Below are positions 17,627 through 28,523 of a stretch of 34,533 bases of DNA, in pieces. The stretch lies in the NCBI GenBank assembly GCA_020849095.1, contig JADLGX010000557.1, forward strand, positions 1-34,533, given 5' to 3'. The translations under genes and the position numbers were made by a program. A model generated the notes under the pieces. That model did no database searches, had not been told where the DNA came from, and saw only the letters and a list, made by a program, of their open reading frames with translations. Position 1 is the first letter of the stretch. Every line of letters begins with the position of its first letter. The stretch comes from Candidatus Eiseniibacteriota bacterium (GTDB lineage: Bacteria > Eisenbacteria > RBG-16-71-46).

Positions 17627-18619
17627 TCAGGCGCCCTGACGGTGGCACTGACGGCAGAGCGACCGCATGTTGCCGCCGTCGCCTTCTTCCGTACGCGCAC
17701 CGGCACCGTCCATGAAGATGAGGCCGAAGGCGTTCTTGTTGCCATGGCCCTTGTGGCAGCTCATGCAGGACGGCGTCAGGGTGTTGTCCGTACCCGTGCC
17801 GATCCACAGACCCTGCGAGTCCATCACCTTGACCTTGTTCGTCACGAGCGTGTAGTTGGCCGTCGTGCTCATGTTGACGTCGGCGACCGGGTGACGCGTC
17901 CAATCGACCGTGCCGCCGCCCATGTTGGCGTCGCCAGCCTGGCCGTGGAAGTCGGTGTGGCAGTTCTGGCACCAGCGGCCGTACTTGCTGTTGCGGATGT
18001 CCGGCTCGTTGAAGTCGACATCGGCTTCCGTGTACGCGGCAGCGGAGTGCTCGAAGATGTCCTTGGTGAGGTCGTTCGTTCCGACCGCGTAGGTCAGCGT
18101 GTCGCCGGTGAAGATGCCGCGGCGGCTCAGGTTACGGTACGTCGGGCCGCCATGGACCATATGGCAGCTGCCGCACCACAGACCGTGCGTGGCGTCCGGC
18201 ACGTACGCGCTGGTGGCGCCGCCTGGGGGCATCGCCATCGAGAACAGCGTGTGGCCGTTGATTTCGTCATAGCCGGCGTCGTTCGAGAAGCCATGGCCGG
18301 CCGCGGCGTTCAGGCCGCCCGCCTGGCGAAGACCAGCGGTTCCACCGTTGGCGCCGAAGACGTCCGGAGCGAACGAGGAGCCGTTGTGGCACGACAGGCA
18401 GAGCGAGACTTCGTCGTTGCGGAGCAGGGAGGCGTACGGGCCGGCCGTGCCCATCGGGGTGAAGACGCCGCTGGTCGAATAGCCGTGCTGCTGGCTGTAG
18501 TGAGCGACGTGGCAATCGGAGCAGATCAGCGACGTGCTGGTATGGAAGTCACCAGCGGTGGCCAGCGCGGCAGCCCCGACCATCATGAGGCCGGTCAGAA
18601 GAAGGGTAATGCGCTTCAT
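17627..18619 (-). CDS. Secreted hexaheme cytochrome c, OmcS-like
   Basis: SD GGAG before ATG; signal peptide MKRITLLLTGLMMVGAAALATA then FH near the mature N-terminus. Six CXXCH: CSDCHVAH, CLSCHNG, CGSCHMVHG, CQNCHTDFH, CMSCHKGH, CRQCH at the very C-terminus. Confidence 0.9.
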   Translation of the reverse strand: MKRITLLLTGLMMVGAAALATAGDFHTSTSLICSDCHVAHYSQQHGYSTSGVFTPMGTAGPYASLLRNDEVSLCLSCHNGSSFAPDVFGANGGTAGLRQAGGLNAAAGHGFSNDAGYDEINGHTLFSMAMPPGGATSAYVPDATHGLWCGSCHMVHGGPTYRNLSRRGIFTGDTLTYAVGTNDLTKDIFEHSAAAYTEADVDFNEPDIRNSKYGRWCQNCHTDFHGQAGDANMGGGTVDWTRHPVADVNMSTTANYTLVTNKVKVMDSQGLWIGTGTDNTLTPSCMSCHKGHGNKNAFGLIFMDGAGARTEEGDGGNMRSLCRQCHRQGA

Positions 18620-18728
18620 TGGGTGTCTCCATCTATCTTGTGTGACGGGAAACGGTGGGAGAACAACGTGTGCAGTGAGACGGTGCGGCCCTGCTTGCGT
18701 CCTCAGAACTACTTTGATCCGCCGGCGA

Positions 18729-19751
18729 TCAGCGAACCCACATCAACCGCAGCAGCTTGCTGCCGGTTTCGACAGTGGCGAACATGCCCTTGCCGTCACT
18801 GGCCAACGCGCTGGGGTACAGCATCGCCCCGGATCCCTCCCCACCACCCAGAATGCCCAGTAACTGCCCCGTGGAATCGAAGACCTGCACGTTGTGGCGA
18901 ATCAGGTCGGAGACCCAGTAGCGGGAGTCCGGCGTGATCACGATGCCGCTGGGCGCGGAGAACCTTCCCGGCCCCTGATCGTGCACTCCGAAGCCGCGGA
19001 GGTACTTGCCCCCGGCGTCGAACACCTGGACGCCGAGTTCGGTGAGAACGCAGGTCACCGCGACCTCACCATTGGGCGCCACCGCGAGACCCGCGATCGC
19101 GCTCAGCTTGCCGGGCTCCTTGCCCGCTTCGCCCCACGAGGACAGCCAGCGGCCCTCGGGCGAGAAAACGTGTACACGGCCCATGCGGCCGCGCGATGCC
19201 ACCAGAATGCGTCCATCGGGCGCGATGGCGATCGCGCCCGGTCCGCCGCCGCCTTCGAGAGCGGAGTCCGGCGCTGGCAGCGTGATGTGTTCCAAGGTGC
19301 GGCCGCGGTAGTCGCAGACGTCCACGTAGGAGGCGAAGGCATCCACCACGAGGATCCGGCCCGCGGCGTCCACGGCCACGTGCTTGGGAAGGCCGTCGCG
19401 GACGGCGCCGTCTGAGCCGACGACGCGGTGCACGAAGAAGCCCTGCGGCTGGCCGTCGCGAGAGAAGAACTCGACGCGGTTCATGCCGGTGTTGGCCACG
19501 ACGATCTCGCCGGAGCGGATGTCGAAGGCCACACCCAGGGGCTGCTCGAACGTGCGCCCACCGTTCGCCTCGCCGCGGGTGTACATGGAGTCCACCTGGG
19601 GCTCGATCGCGCCTTCGGCGTTGGCCGCGGCGAACGGGGAAATGCCGCCGAGGAAGACCACCGCGAGGAAGCTGGCCACAGCCACCGTGCGCGTCACCAT
19701 CCCGCTCGCCCGGGCGGGCGATTCGGCGGCGAAGGCGAAGGGCTGGTTCAT
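18729..19751 (-). CDS. NHL-repeat beta-propeller protein, secreted
   Basis: NHL-type repeats: FEQPLGVAFDIRSGEIVVANTGMNRVEFFSRDG, LPKHVAVDAAGRILVVDAFASYVDVCDYRG, GAIAIAPDGRILVASRGRMGRVHVFSPEG, IAGLAVAPNGEVAVTCVLTELGVQVFDAGG, APSGIVITPDSRYWVSDLIRHNVQVFDSTG. The start may alternatively be 19700 (MVTRTVAVASF). Confidence 0.88.
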   Translation of the reverse strand: MNQPFAFAAESPARASGMVTRTVAVASFLAVVFLGGISPFAAANAEGAIEPQVDSMYTRGEANGGRTFEQPLGVAFDIRSGEIVVANTGMNRVEFFSRDGQPQGFFVHRVVGSDGAVRDGLPKHVAVDAAGRILVVDAFASYVDVCDYRGRTLEHITLPAPDSALEGGGGPGAIAIAPDGRILVASRGRMGRVHVFSPEGRWLSSWGEAGKEPGKLSAIAGLAVAPNGEVAVTCVLTELGVQVFDAGGKYLRGFGVHDQGPGRFSAPSGIVITPDSRYWVSDLIRHNVQVFDSTGQLLGILGGGEGSGAMLYPSALASDGKGMFATVETGSKLLRLMWVR

Positions 19752-20037
19752 GGCGGCGATCCCCAAGGAGCAGGCTTTCAGAGAGGGCTTCGTGTTCTCT
19801 GGTACCGCGCAAAGGCCCGCGGTCCTGTCCCATACCCATATCAATGCTTGTGCCACGATTCACAAGGTCGGCCGGTTCGAGAAGTGAGGCTTCATCCCGT
19901 TGGAGCACAAATGGTTGTAACGTCACGTTTCTGGAGTGGCTTTCCCCCGCCGGCAAGGGGTCTCTCGCTGGACTGCCAGCGCGTCAGGAACATACGTAGA
20001 ACTACTGACAGCTTGACCGTTGCGTGTACGGCCTGAC

Positions 20038-20109
20038 GGCGCGGCAGTCCCCTCCTCGACGTTCCCCCATGGGGCGTCGAAGATGCCTCCTCGTGGGGGT
20101 TGCCGCGCC
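20038..20109 (+). other. Structured leader/intergenic element (nested inverted repeats)
   Basis: ggcgcggca (20038-20046) pairs with tgccgcgcc (20101-20109), cccc with gggg inside, and an inner hairpin tcgacg...cgtcga (20056-20080). Confidence 0.45.
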
Positions 20110-20180
20110 TGCCCGGCCCTCGCGCAAGTGACCGCCTTCAGGCGGCATGGAACTGGCTATGCATGGGAACGGAGGATTCC

Positions 20181-21413
20181 ATGAACGACCTTTCAGCCGT
20201 GATCCAGCCCGCCACCTGGGCTCTTGCCGTCCTTTCGCTCGTCGTCTTCGCACTCATCGCGGCACGTCCCAGCCGGGCCGGCCGCCTGCTCGCCGTGACC
20301 GCTCTTCTATGGAGCGCGCTCCTGCTCGCCGGGGCGCTCCTGTTGCCGGCCTGGATTCCGGCGGGCGCCTCACTCGTCCATGCGGACGGAAGCACGGGGG
20401 ACCCGCGCGTGATCTCGGCGCTCCTGGTCGGCCTCGCTGCGCTCTTCTCCCTTCTTCCGGGCGTGCGCTCCCTGCGCATCCACGCGATCGGGCAGGTGGG
20501 CTTCTGGCTCCCCGGCGTCGTGATCGGGGCGCTCGTTGGCGCGGGCGCCTACTTCGCCGGCCTGCAGCACGCCGTTGCGCTAGCCGGGCTGGTGCTGGGA
20601 GGCGCCGTGCTGGGGACCGCCGTGAACATGGTGATTCGCCAGCGTGGGGACAACGCGGGCGTTTCGGCGGCCCTGCTGGCCGGCTGCGCCGCGCTCGTGG
20701 TCATCTCGGCCATGCTGGCCCTGCACGGCGCCCGCGCGCAGAAGCTGGCGCTCGAGGAGGGCGGCAGCCTCGACACCCTCGGCACTCGCGTCACCTTCGT
20801 CGCGACCGAAGCGCCCCACGACAGCCTCCGCCGCATGAAGTTCGCGCTCAGCTCGAGCGCCGGTGTGGACACGGTGTGGGCGGAGCTTCGTGGGCGCGCG
20901 GGCGCAGATCGCGGATTCCGCGCGGCCGGCACGCCGTTCGGCGCCCTGGTGCTCGTACCCGTCGCGCTCGAGGAACGGCAGGTCAATCCGCACGGCATCT
21001 CGTGGATCCGCAAGGGCGAGACTGTGGGCGCGGGCGACGCCCAGGTGAAGTTCGTCAAGTTCCGCTTCGAGATGGGCGACACGATTCGCCTGTACGCGGA
21101 CCTCGAAGTGACGCGCAACGGCAAGACGCAGTCGGTCTCGCCCGGAGCGATCGCGAACTCCAAGGGTGAGGTGCCATTCCCGGCCGAAGCCGAGGGCCTC
21201 GGCCCGATCGCGATCGCCGGCGTGGACGCGGACAACGCGCGCGTCGGACTGGTGCTGCCCGCGCCGACCCAGGCCCGCGTGGTGCGAACGGCCGTGGTGG
21301 ACCTGCGCCTGCGACCTTCCGTTCGGCTCGCCGGGATCGGAGCAGCGATCGCCGTCCTCGCGTTCTTCCTGGCGATCGGATTCACTCGTGAGGAGCGGCC
21401 GTCGGCGGTGTGA
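20181..21413 (+). CDS. Polytopic membrane protein with extracytoplasmic domain, possibly CcmF C-terminal-like
   Basis: SD GGAGG 5 nt before ATG. Several TM helices then LALEEGGSLDTLGTRVTFV...DTIRLYADLEVTRNGKTQSVSPG...VDLRLRPSVRLAGIGAAIAVLAFFLAIGF, reminiscent of the CcmF C-terminal region. Confidence 0.8.
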   Translation: MNDLSAVIQPATWALAVLSLVVFALIAARPSRAGRLLAVTALLWSALLLAGALLLPAWIPAGASLVHADGSTGDPRVISALLVGLAALFSLLPGVRSLRIHAIGQVGFWLPGVVIGALVGAGAYFAGLQHAVALAGLVLGGAVLGTAVNMVIRQRGDNAGVSAALLAGCAALVVISAMLALHGARAQKLALEEGGSLDTLGTRVTFVATEAPHDSLRRMKFALSSSAGVDTVWAELRGRAGADRGFRAAGTPFGALVLVPVALEERQVNPHGISWIRKGETVGAGDAQVKFVKFRFEMGDTIRLYADLEVTRNGKTQSVSPGAIANSKGEVPFPAEAEGLGPIAIAGVDADNARVGLVLPAPTQARVVRTAVVDLRLRPSVRLAGIGAAIAVLAFFLAIGFTREERPSAV

Positions 21414-21693
21414 TGCGGGTCGTGCCTCCTCGGAGCGGGTGGTGAGGTTCGGGGCTCTCGTTCGGGCCCGGCCTTCCCCGCCCGCTTCGCCGTTCCGGGT
21501 GAGAGTTGCGGGCTTGTTTCATCCCTGACGATTCGTTTATCCTTCCGCGCCTTCCGGATACCCCCCATGGGGTTCCCGGAAGAACCAACCCACCGGTGCG
21601 CGGGCCGCCTCCCCAACTGCATCCTCGCAGCTGCCCCGTGCTGGAAACTCCGGCTGTCGTCTGCCGGTCGCCTGACCAACCGAGGAGCACCCG

Positions 21694-24099
<2,406 letters not shown>

Positions 24100-24118
24100 C
24101 GCCGCGCCGAGGCAACCG

Positions 24119-24151
24119 AAAGCCCCCGCCGGGATCCCGGCGGGGGCTTTT
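24119..24151 (+). terminator. Rho-independent terminator after hppA
   Basis: Perfect 32-nt palindrome aaagcccccgccgggatcccggcgggggcttt followed by t. Confidence 0.9.
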
Positions 24152-24309
24152 CGATGGGTGATTCTCGCCATCGGCCACGGCGTCGCGTGCCCCGGGTGGG
24201 AAAGAACCTTCGAAGTCCCCACTTTCCCGTTTCACAAGGGCTGGACAGCGGTTAAGCTCGTGCCCTCTGTGGACTGGACGCCCGAGACCGACACGCGAGG
24301 AAACCCCCG

Positions 24310-26367
24310 ATGCTCCCCCGACGCCTGCCCCTTCTCGCTGCCCTGCTCACCCTCGTCGCACTCTCGACCCTGCTCGCCGGCTCGTCGGCGGCCGGATCGG
24401 TGACGAATCTCGTCGTCGAGACGCGCAACGGCCAGACGTTCCTGACCTGGGAAAACGTCCCGGGCACGAACTGGATCTACCACATCTACGAGTCGCCCGT
24501 CCCCATCACGAGATCGTCCGACATCGTGTTCGCGACCGAGATCGGATCCGTGCGGGACTCGAGCGCGATCGACTTCCGGATGTCGTCGCTGCTCGGCGAG
24601 CTCTGCACCTTCCGCGTGGACAGCGCGAGCGCTCCGCTGCCCCCGTCGGGCGGGCTCTACGTTCACACCGTGATCAACGAGCGAAGCGTGTACTACGCCG
24701 TCGTCGCCGACTCGGTCGGTGGCAATGTCTCGATGGACATCGAGCCCGGCCAGAGTTCCATGATCACGCCCGTCCACGAGCTGGTCGGCCTTCCGGTGCC
24801 GGTCTGGCAGCGCGAGCTGAACGAGCCCGTCTCCGGCGAGGTGTACGCGCTCTTCACGACGGACTCGGACAAGACGTTCCAGTTCCCGGCCATGAGCCCG
24901 CGCGGGCGGCGTGAGCTCCACTTCGGCATCAAGCGCGGCCTGCCGGGAGGCGCGCTGCTCCTGCACGGGCACGGGCGCGGCGGCAGCTTCTTCAACGCCA
25001 TGTCGGGCACGGGCACGCCCGGTGAAACGGTGATCGCGATCGACGACTACCTCCCGACGAACGACGTGGGCGACTTCTACTACGGCTTCGCGGAGACCTA
25101 TGACCTCGCGCGCGAGTGGAACCCCGCGCCCCGGCGCGGCAAGGTCGTGGACTACACCGATCGCGGCGTCATGTACCTGCTCGACTGGGCCGAGCGCACG
25201 ATCCAGCACGACCGCAACCGGGTGTACGCGATGGGCGGCTCGATGGGCGGCACCTTCGCCACGTTCCTCGCCTGGCATCATCCTGAGCGCATCGCCGCGG
25301 CGCTGGCGTTCATCCCCAAGCTCTGCTTTGGCTACACGCCGGATTCCTACCCGAACCTGCGCATCTCGTTCGACCGCATGTGGGGAACGCTCAACGCGAA
25401 CCTGCCCACGCAGAACGGGCCCGGCATCTTCGACTGGATGGACGGCCGCTACATGTCGCGCGCGCTCTACCGCGGGCACGGTGCGCCGGTCACCGCCTTC
25501 ATGGGACGCAACGACGACGTCGTCGGCTGGCCCGAGAAGGTCGCGTTCTTCAGCGCGATGCAGGAGCACAAGCTCGGCGGCACCTGGTTCTGGGACACCC
25601 GCGCGCACTACGACCCGACCACGTCCGTGGACTGGCTCCCGATGCAGGACTGGAGGGTGCTCTACCGCTACCGCCTCGACCAGAGCTTTCCCGCTCTCTC
25701 GCGCTGCACGGCGGACCAGGATCCGGGCGACGGCACGACCACGACGGGTGATCCGGTCGGAAGCATCAACGGCATGATCGAGTGGGACCCCGAAGTGGTG
25801 GACCAGCCCGCCCAGTGGGAAGTCGTCCTGCGCTCCCGCCAGATGGCCTCGCAGGGCGAGACGTTCGCCGCGCCCCCGGTCGCGCACGTCGACGTGACTC
25901 CCCGGCGGCTGCAGCAGTTCATCGTCACCACCCGCGTCCCCTACCGCTACGAGGCCTACGACCAGGCCACGCACACGCTCGTCGCCCAGGGCGAACTGAG
26001 CGCCGACAGTCTCGCGGTCCTGACGATTCCCCAGATTCCCGTGACGCCCTCCGGCACGCGGCTGATCGTGGCGCCCATCACGATCGCCGGCGTGGGTGGA
26101 AGCGGACTGAAGCAGCCGGTCATGAGCCTCGCCTCGAACCCCGTGCGCGGACGGGCCGCCGTCCGCTTCGCGTGGCCGAGCGACGCACGCGCCCAGGTGG
26201 AGCTGTTCGACCTCGCCGGCCGGCGCATGCGCACGGTGTACGACGGGCCGGCCCGCCAGGCGTCGGATCTGAGCATCGCGACCACCGACCTGGCCCCGGG
26301 CATCTACCTGCTGTCGGCACGGCAGGGCGCGGCGCACGCCGTGGAACGCATGGTCGTCGTGAAGTGA
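24310..26367 (+). CDS. Secreted alpha/beta-hydrolase (esterase/depolymerase-like) with C-terminal T9SS-type sorting domain
   Basis: Signal peptide; nucleophile elbow MGGSMGGTFATFLAWHHPERIAAAL; C-terminal SNPVRGRAAVRFAWPSDARAQVELFDLAGRRMRTVYDG...ATTDLAPGIYLLSARQGAAHAVERMVVVK. Confidence 0.85.
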   Translation: MLPRRLPLLAALLTLVALSTLLAGSSAAGSVTNLVVETRNGQTFLTWENVPGTNWIYHIYESPVPITRSSDIVFATEIGSVRDSSAIDFRMSSLLGELCTFRVDSASAPLPPSGGLYVHTVINERSVYYAVVADSVGGNVSMDIEPGQSSMITPVHELVGLPVPVWQRELNEPVSGEVYALFTTDSDKTFQFPAMSPRGRRELHFGIKRGLPGGALLLHGHGRGGSFFNAMSGTGTPGETVIAIDDYLPTNDVGDFYYGFAETYDLAREWNPAPRRGKVVDYTDRGVMYLLDWAERTIQHDRNRVYAMGGSMGGTFATFLAWHHPERIAAALAFIPKLCFGYTPDSYPNLRISFDRMWGTLNANLPTQNGPGIFDWMDGRYMSRALYRGHGAPVTAFMGRNDDVVGWPEKVAFFSAMQEHKLGGTWFWDTRAHYDPTTSVDWLPMQDWRVLYRYRLDQSFPALSRCTADQDPGDGTTTTGDPVGSINGMIEWDPEVVDQPAQWEVVLRSRQMASQGETFAAPPVAHVDVTPRRLQQFIVTTRVPYRYEAYDQATHTLVAQGELSADSLAVLTIPQIPVTPSGTRLIVAPITIAGVGGSGLKQPVMSLASNPVRGRAAVRFAWPSDARAQVELFDLAGRRMRTVYDGPARQASDLSIATTDLAPGIYLLSARQGAAHAVERMVVVK

Positions 26368-26380
26368 CCGCAATCGCGGA

Positions 26381-26422
26381 ATCGAGAGGGGCGCACCCGG
26401 CGACGGGCGCGCCCCTTTCGAT
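26381..26422. terminator. Bidirectional terminator between convergent genes
   Basis: atcgagaggggcgc pairs with gcgcccctttcgat (14 bp with one G-U). Confidence 0.75.
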
Positions 26423-26434
26423 TGCCCGGGCGGG

Positions 26435-27766
26435 TCAGAGCTCGTTGCGCCGGATGATGTCCGCGTACTTCCACGCGCTCGGGCGGATCCGGCGGGCCTG
26501 GGTCGCGTAGTCCACTTCGATCAGGCCGAACCGCGCTCCGTAGCCGTCGGCCCACTCGAAGTTGTCGAGAAGCGACCAGTGCAGGTAGCCCACGACCGGG
26601 ACACCGTCGGCGATCGCGCGCGCGACCTGCCAGAGGTGCATGAAGAGGAACGTCCAGCGATCGCCGTCGTCCCGCGCCGGGATCCCGTTCTCCGTGATCA
26701 GGATCGGCAGCCGGAAGCGCGCGTACTCCCGCAGGTACTGTGCGAGCCCCTCGGGGTACACCTCCCATCCGAGGTCGTTGAGCTTGCCCACCTGCTGGCG
26801 ATGATCGAGGTCACACGCTCCGCCCATCCATCCCGGCAGGTCGAGCCCCGAGTTGTGGACGAAATCGCGCGTGTAGTAGTTGACGCCGATGAAGTCCAGC
26901 GTGCGGCCGCGCGGAAGGCGCTCCCAGAAGAGTCCCGGCACGCGCAGCACGCCGGAGTGCAGGGCATCGAGGAACAAGTGGTTGAAGAAGTAGCTGCGCA
27001 GCCTCACGGACATGCGGTCGCGCCAGCTGCGCGGGTCGCACGCCGAGAGCGCCAGGACGTGCTTCGCGATGCTCACCCGGGCGTCCGGCCGGGCATGATG
27101 GATCTCGTGGTACGCGAGCACGTGCGCGTGCAGCATGTGCCGCAGCACGCGGAGGGCGGCGGGCCACTCCACCTTGCCGGGAGGCCACTGCCCGATGAGC
27201 CAGCCCTTGTAGACCTGCACGACGGGCTCGTTCAGCGTGATCCACCAGCGCGCGAGCGGACCCACCTCGGCCATGACCCGGCGCACGTAACGCGCGAACC
27301 ACTTTTCGATCTCCGGGTTCTCCCACCCGCCCCGTTCCGCCACCCAGAGCGGCAACGTGTAGTGAAGCAGGGTGACCACCGGTTCGAGCCCGCGCTCGCG
27401 GAGCGCCTCGAGCACGTCGCGGTAGTGCCGGATCTCGTTCTCGTCCCACACGCCCTCGGCCGGTTCGATCCGGCTCCACTCGATTGAAAAGCGGTGCGCG
27501 TTGTGCTCGAGCGCCTGCGCGAGCGCGAAGTCCTCACGGAACCGGCGGTAGTGGTCGGCGGCATCGCCGGACCGATGCGGCACGCGCCCCGCCTGCTCCC
27601 ATGCCCACCAGTCGTTGCGCGTGTTGCCGCCCTCGACCTGATGGGCCGAAGTGGACGCGCCCCACAGGAACCCCGGAGGGAACCGGAAGTTGGCCGCGTG
27701 GATGCCATGCGGGCGCTCTCCATCGCGAGGTGCGTCGCCGGCCCGGACTTCGTTCAGGTGGTCCAA
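26435..27766 (-). CDS. Glycoside hydrolase family 1 (beta-glucosidase-like)
   Basis: FPPGFLWGASTSAHQVEGGNTRNDWWAWE, acid/base TLNEP, nucleophile ITENG, SIEWSRIEP, GYLHWSLLDNFEWADGYGARFGLIEVDY. Confidence 0.95.
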   Translation of the reverse strand: MDHLNEVRAGDAPRDGERPHGIHAANFRFPPGFLWGASTSAHQVEGGNTRNDWWAWEQAGRVPHRSGDAADHYRRFREDFALAQALEHNAHRFSIEWSRIEPAEGVWDENEIRHYRDVLEALRERGLEPVVTLLHYTLPLWVAERGGWENPEIEKWFARYVRRVMAEVGPLARWWITLNEPVVQVYKGWLIGQWPPGKVEWPAALRVLRHMLHAHVLAYHEIHHARPDARVSIAKHVLALSACDPRSWRDRMSVRLRSYFFNHLFLDALHSGVLRVPGLFWERLPRGRTLDFIGVNYYTRDFVHNSGLDLPGWMGGACDLDHRQQVGKLNDLGWEVYPEGLAQYLREYARFRLPILITENGIPARDDGDRWTFLFMHLWQVARAIADGVPVVGYLHWSLLDNFEWADGYGARFGLIEVDYATQARRIRPSAWKYADIIRRNEL

Positions 27767-27942
27767 TCGTCGCTCCGCAGGTTTACTCCGGCCGCCGCCC
27801 GGCGGCCCTGTCCCGCTCCCGGTGCGTTCTCATCCGCTTGACGAACGCGGGGTCGTTCGGTTCCCCTGACGTTCTCTCTCACCCTGCCGACGGCGGGCCC
27901 GCCTCGTGAGGCCGGCTCGCGCCGTCGCGAACAGGAGTATTC

Positions 27943-28518
27943 ATGCCGAAGCAGCAGGTCTCACGCAACGTCCTCAAGGCTCCCCGCGCCGGCCGAACGG
28001 CCGAGGCCGCTTCGTTCCTGCTTCAATGGAACGACCTGAGCCGTCGGCTGTTCGACGATCTCGCCGGGTGCGGCGCCCCAGAACTGGGCTGGCAGCCGCG
28101 GCGAGGAGCCAACACGATCGGCATGCTGCTCGCGCACAACGCGGTCGTCGAAGTGTACTGGATGCTCATCGCCACCGAGACCTTCACGCCCGAGCGGCTC
28201 CGGAAGATCCTCGGGCTCGACATGGACGACGATGGAATGCCGTTGCCGGCCGGCTCCCTGCCGCCCGCGAACCTGCGCGGGCGTCCGCTGTCCTGGTACC
28301 GCAGGCTTCACGACAAGGCCCGCGCGTTCTCGACCGGCGCGGTCCGCACGCTGGACGGCGCCGCGATGAACCGCGTCATTCGCCGCCCGCGGCGCGACGG
28401 TTCGCGACACGATTCCAACGTCCGCTGGATCCTGTATCACGTCCTCGAGCATCAGGCCGGGCACTACGGCCAGATGCTGCTGCTTCGCCATCTCCACGCC
28501 GACCGGAGGAAGAAGTGA
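27943..28518 (+). CDS. DinB-family protein
   Basis: ELGWQPRRGANTIGMLLAHNAVVEVYWM...RWILYHVLEHQAGHYGQMLLLRHL, DinB/YfiT-like metal-site His pattern. Confidence 0.85.
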   Translation: MPKQQVSRNVLKAPRAGRTAEAASFLLQWNDLSRRLFDDLAGCGAPELGWQPRRGANTIGMLLAHNAVVEVYWMLIATETFTPERLRKILGLDMDDDGMPLPAGSLPPANLRGRPLSWYRRLHDKARAFSTGAVRTLDGAAMNRVIRRPRRDGSRHDSNVRWILYHVLEHQAGHYGQMLLLRHLHADRRKK

Positions 28519-28523
28519 CGCGA

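Noticed and set aside
18640-18728. GEMM (cyclic dinucleotide) riboswitch-like string GGACGCAAGCAGGGCC in the leader of the OmcS-like gene
   Set aside because: Short resemblance only; lacks the paired 5' half and tetraloop/receptor. A covariance-model search could revisit it.
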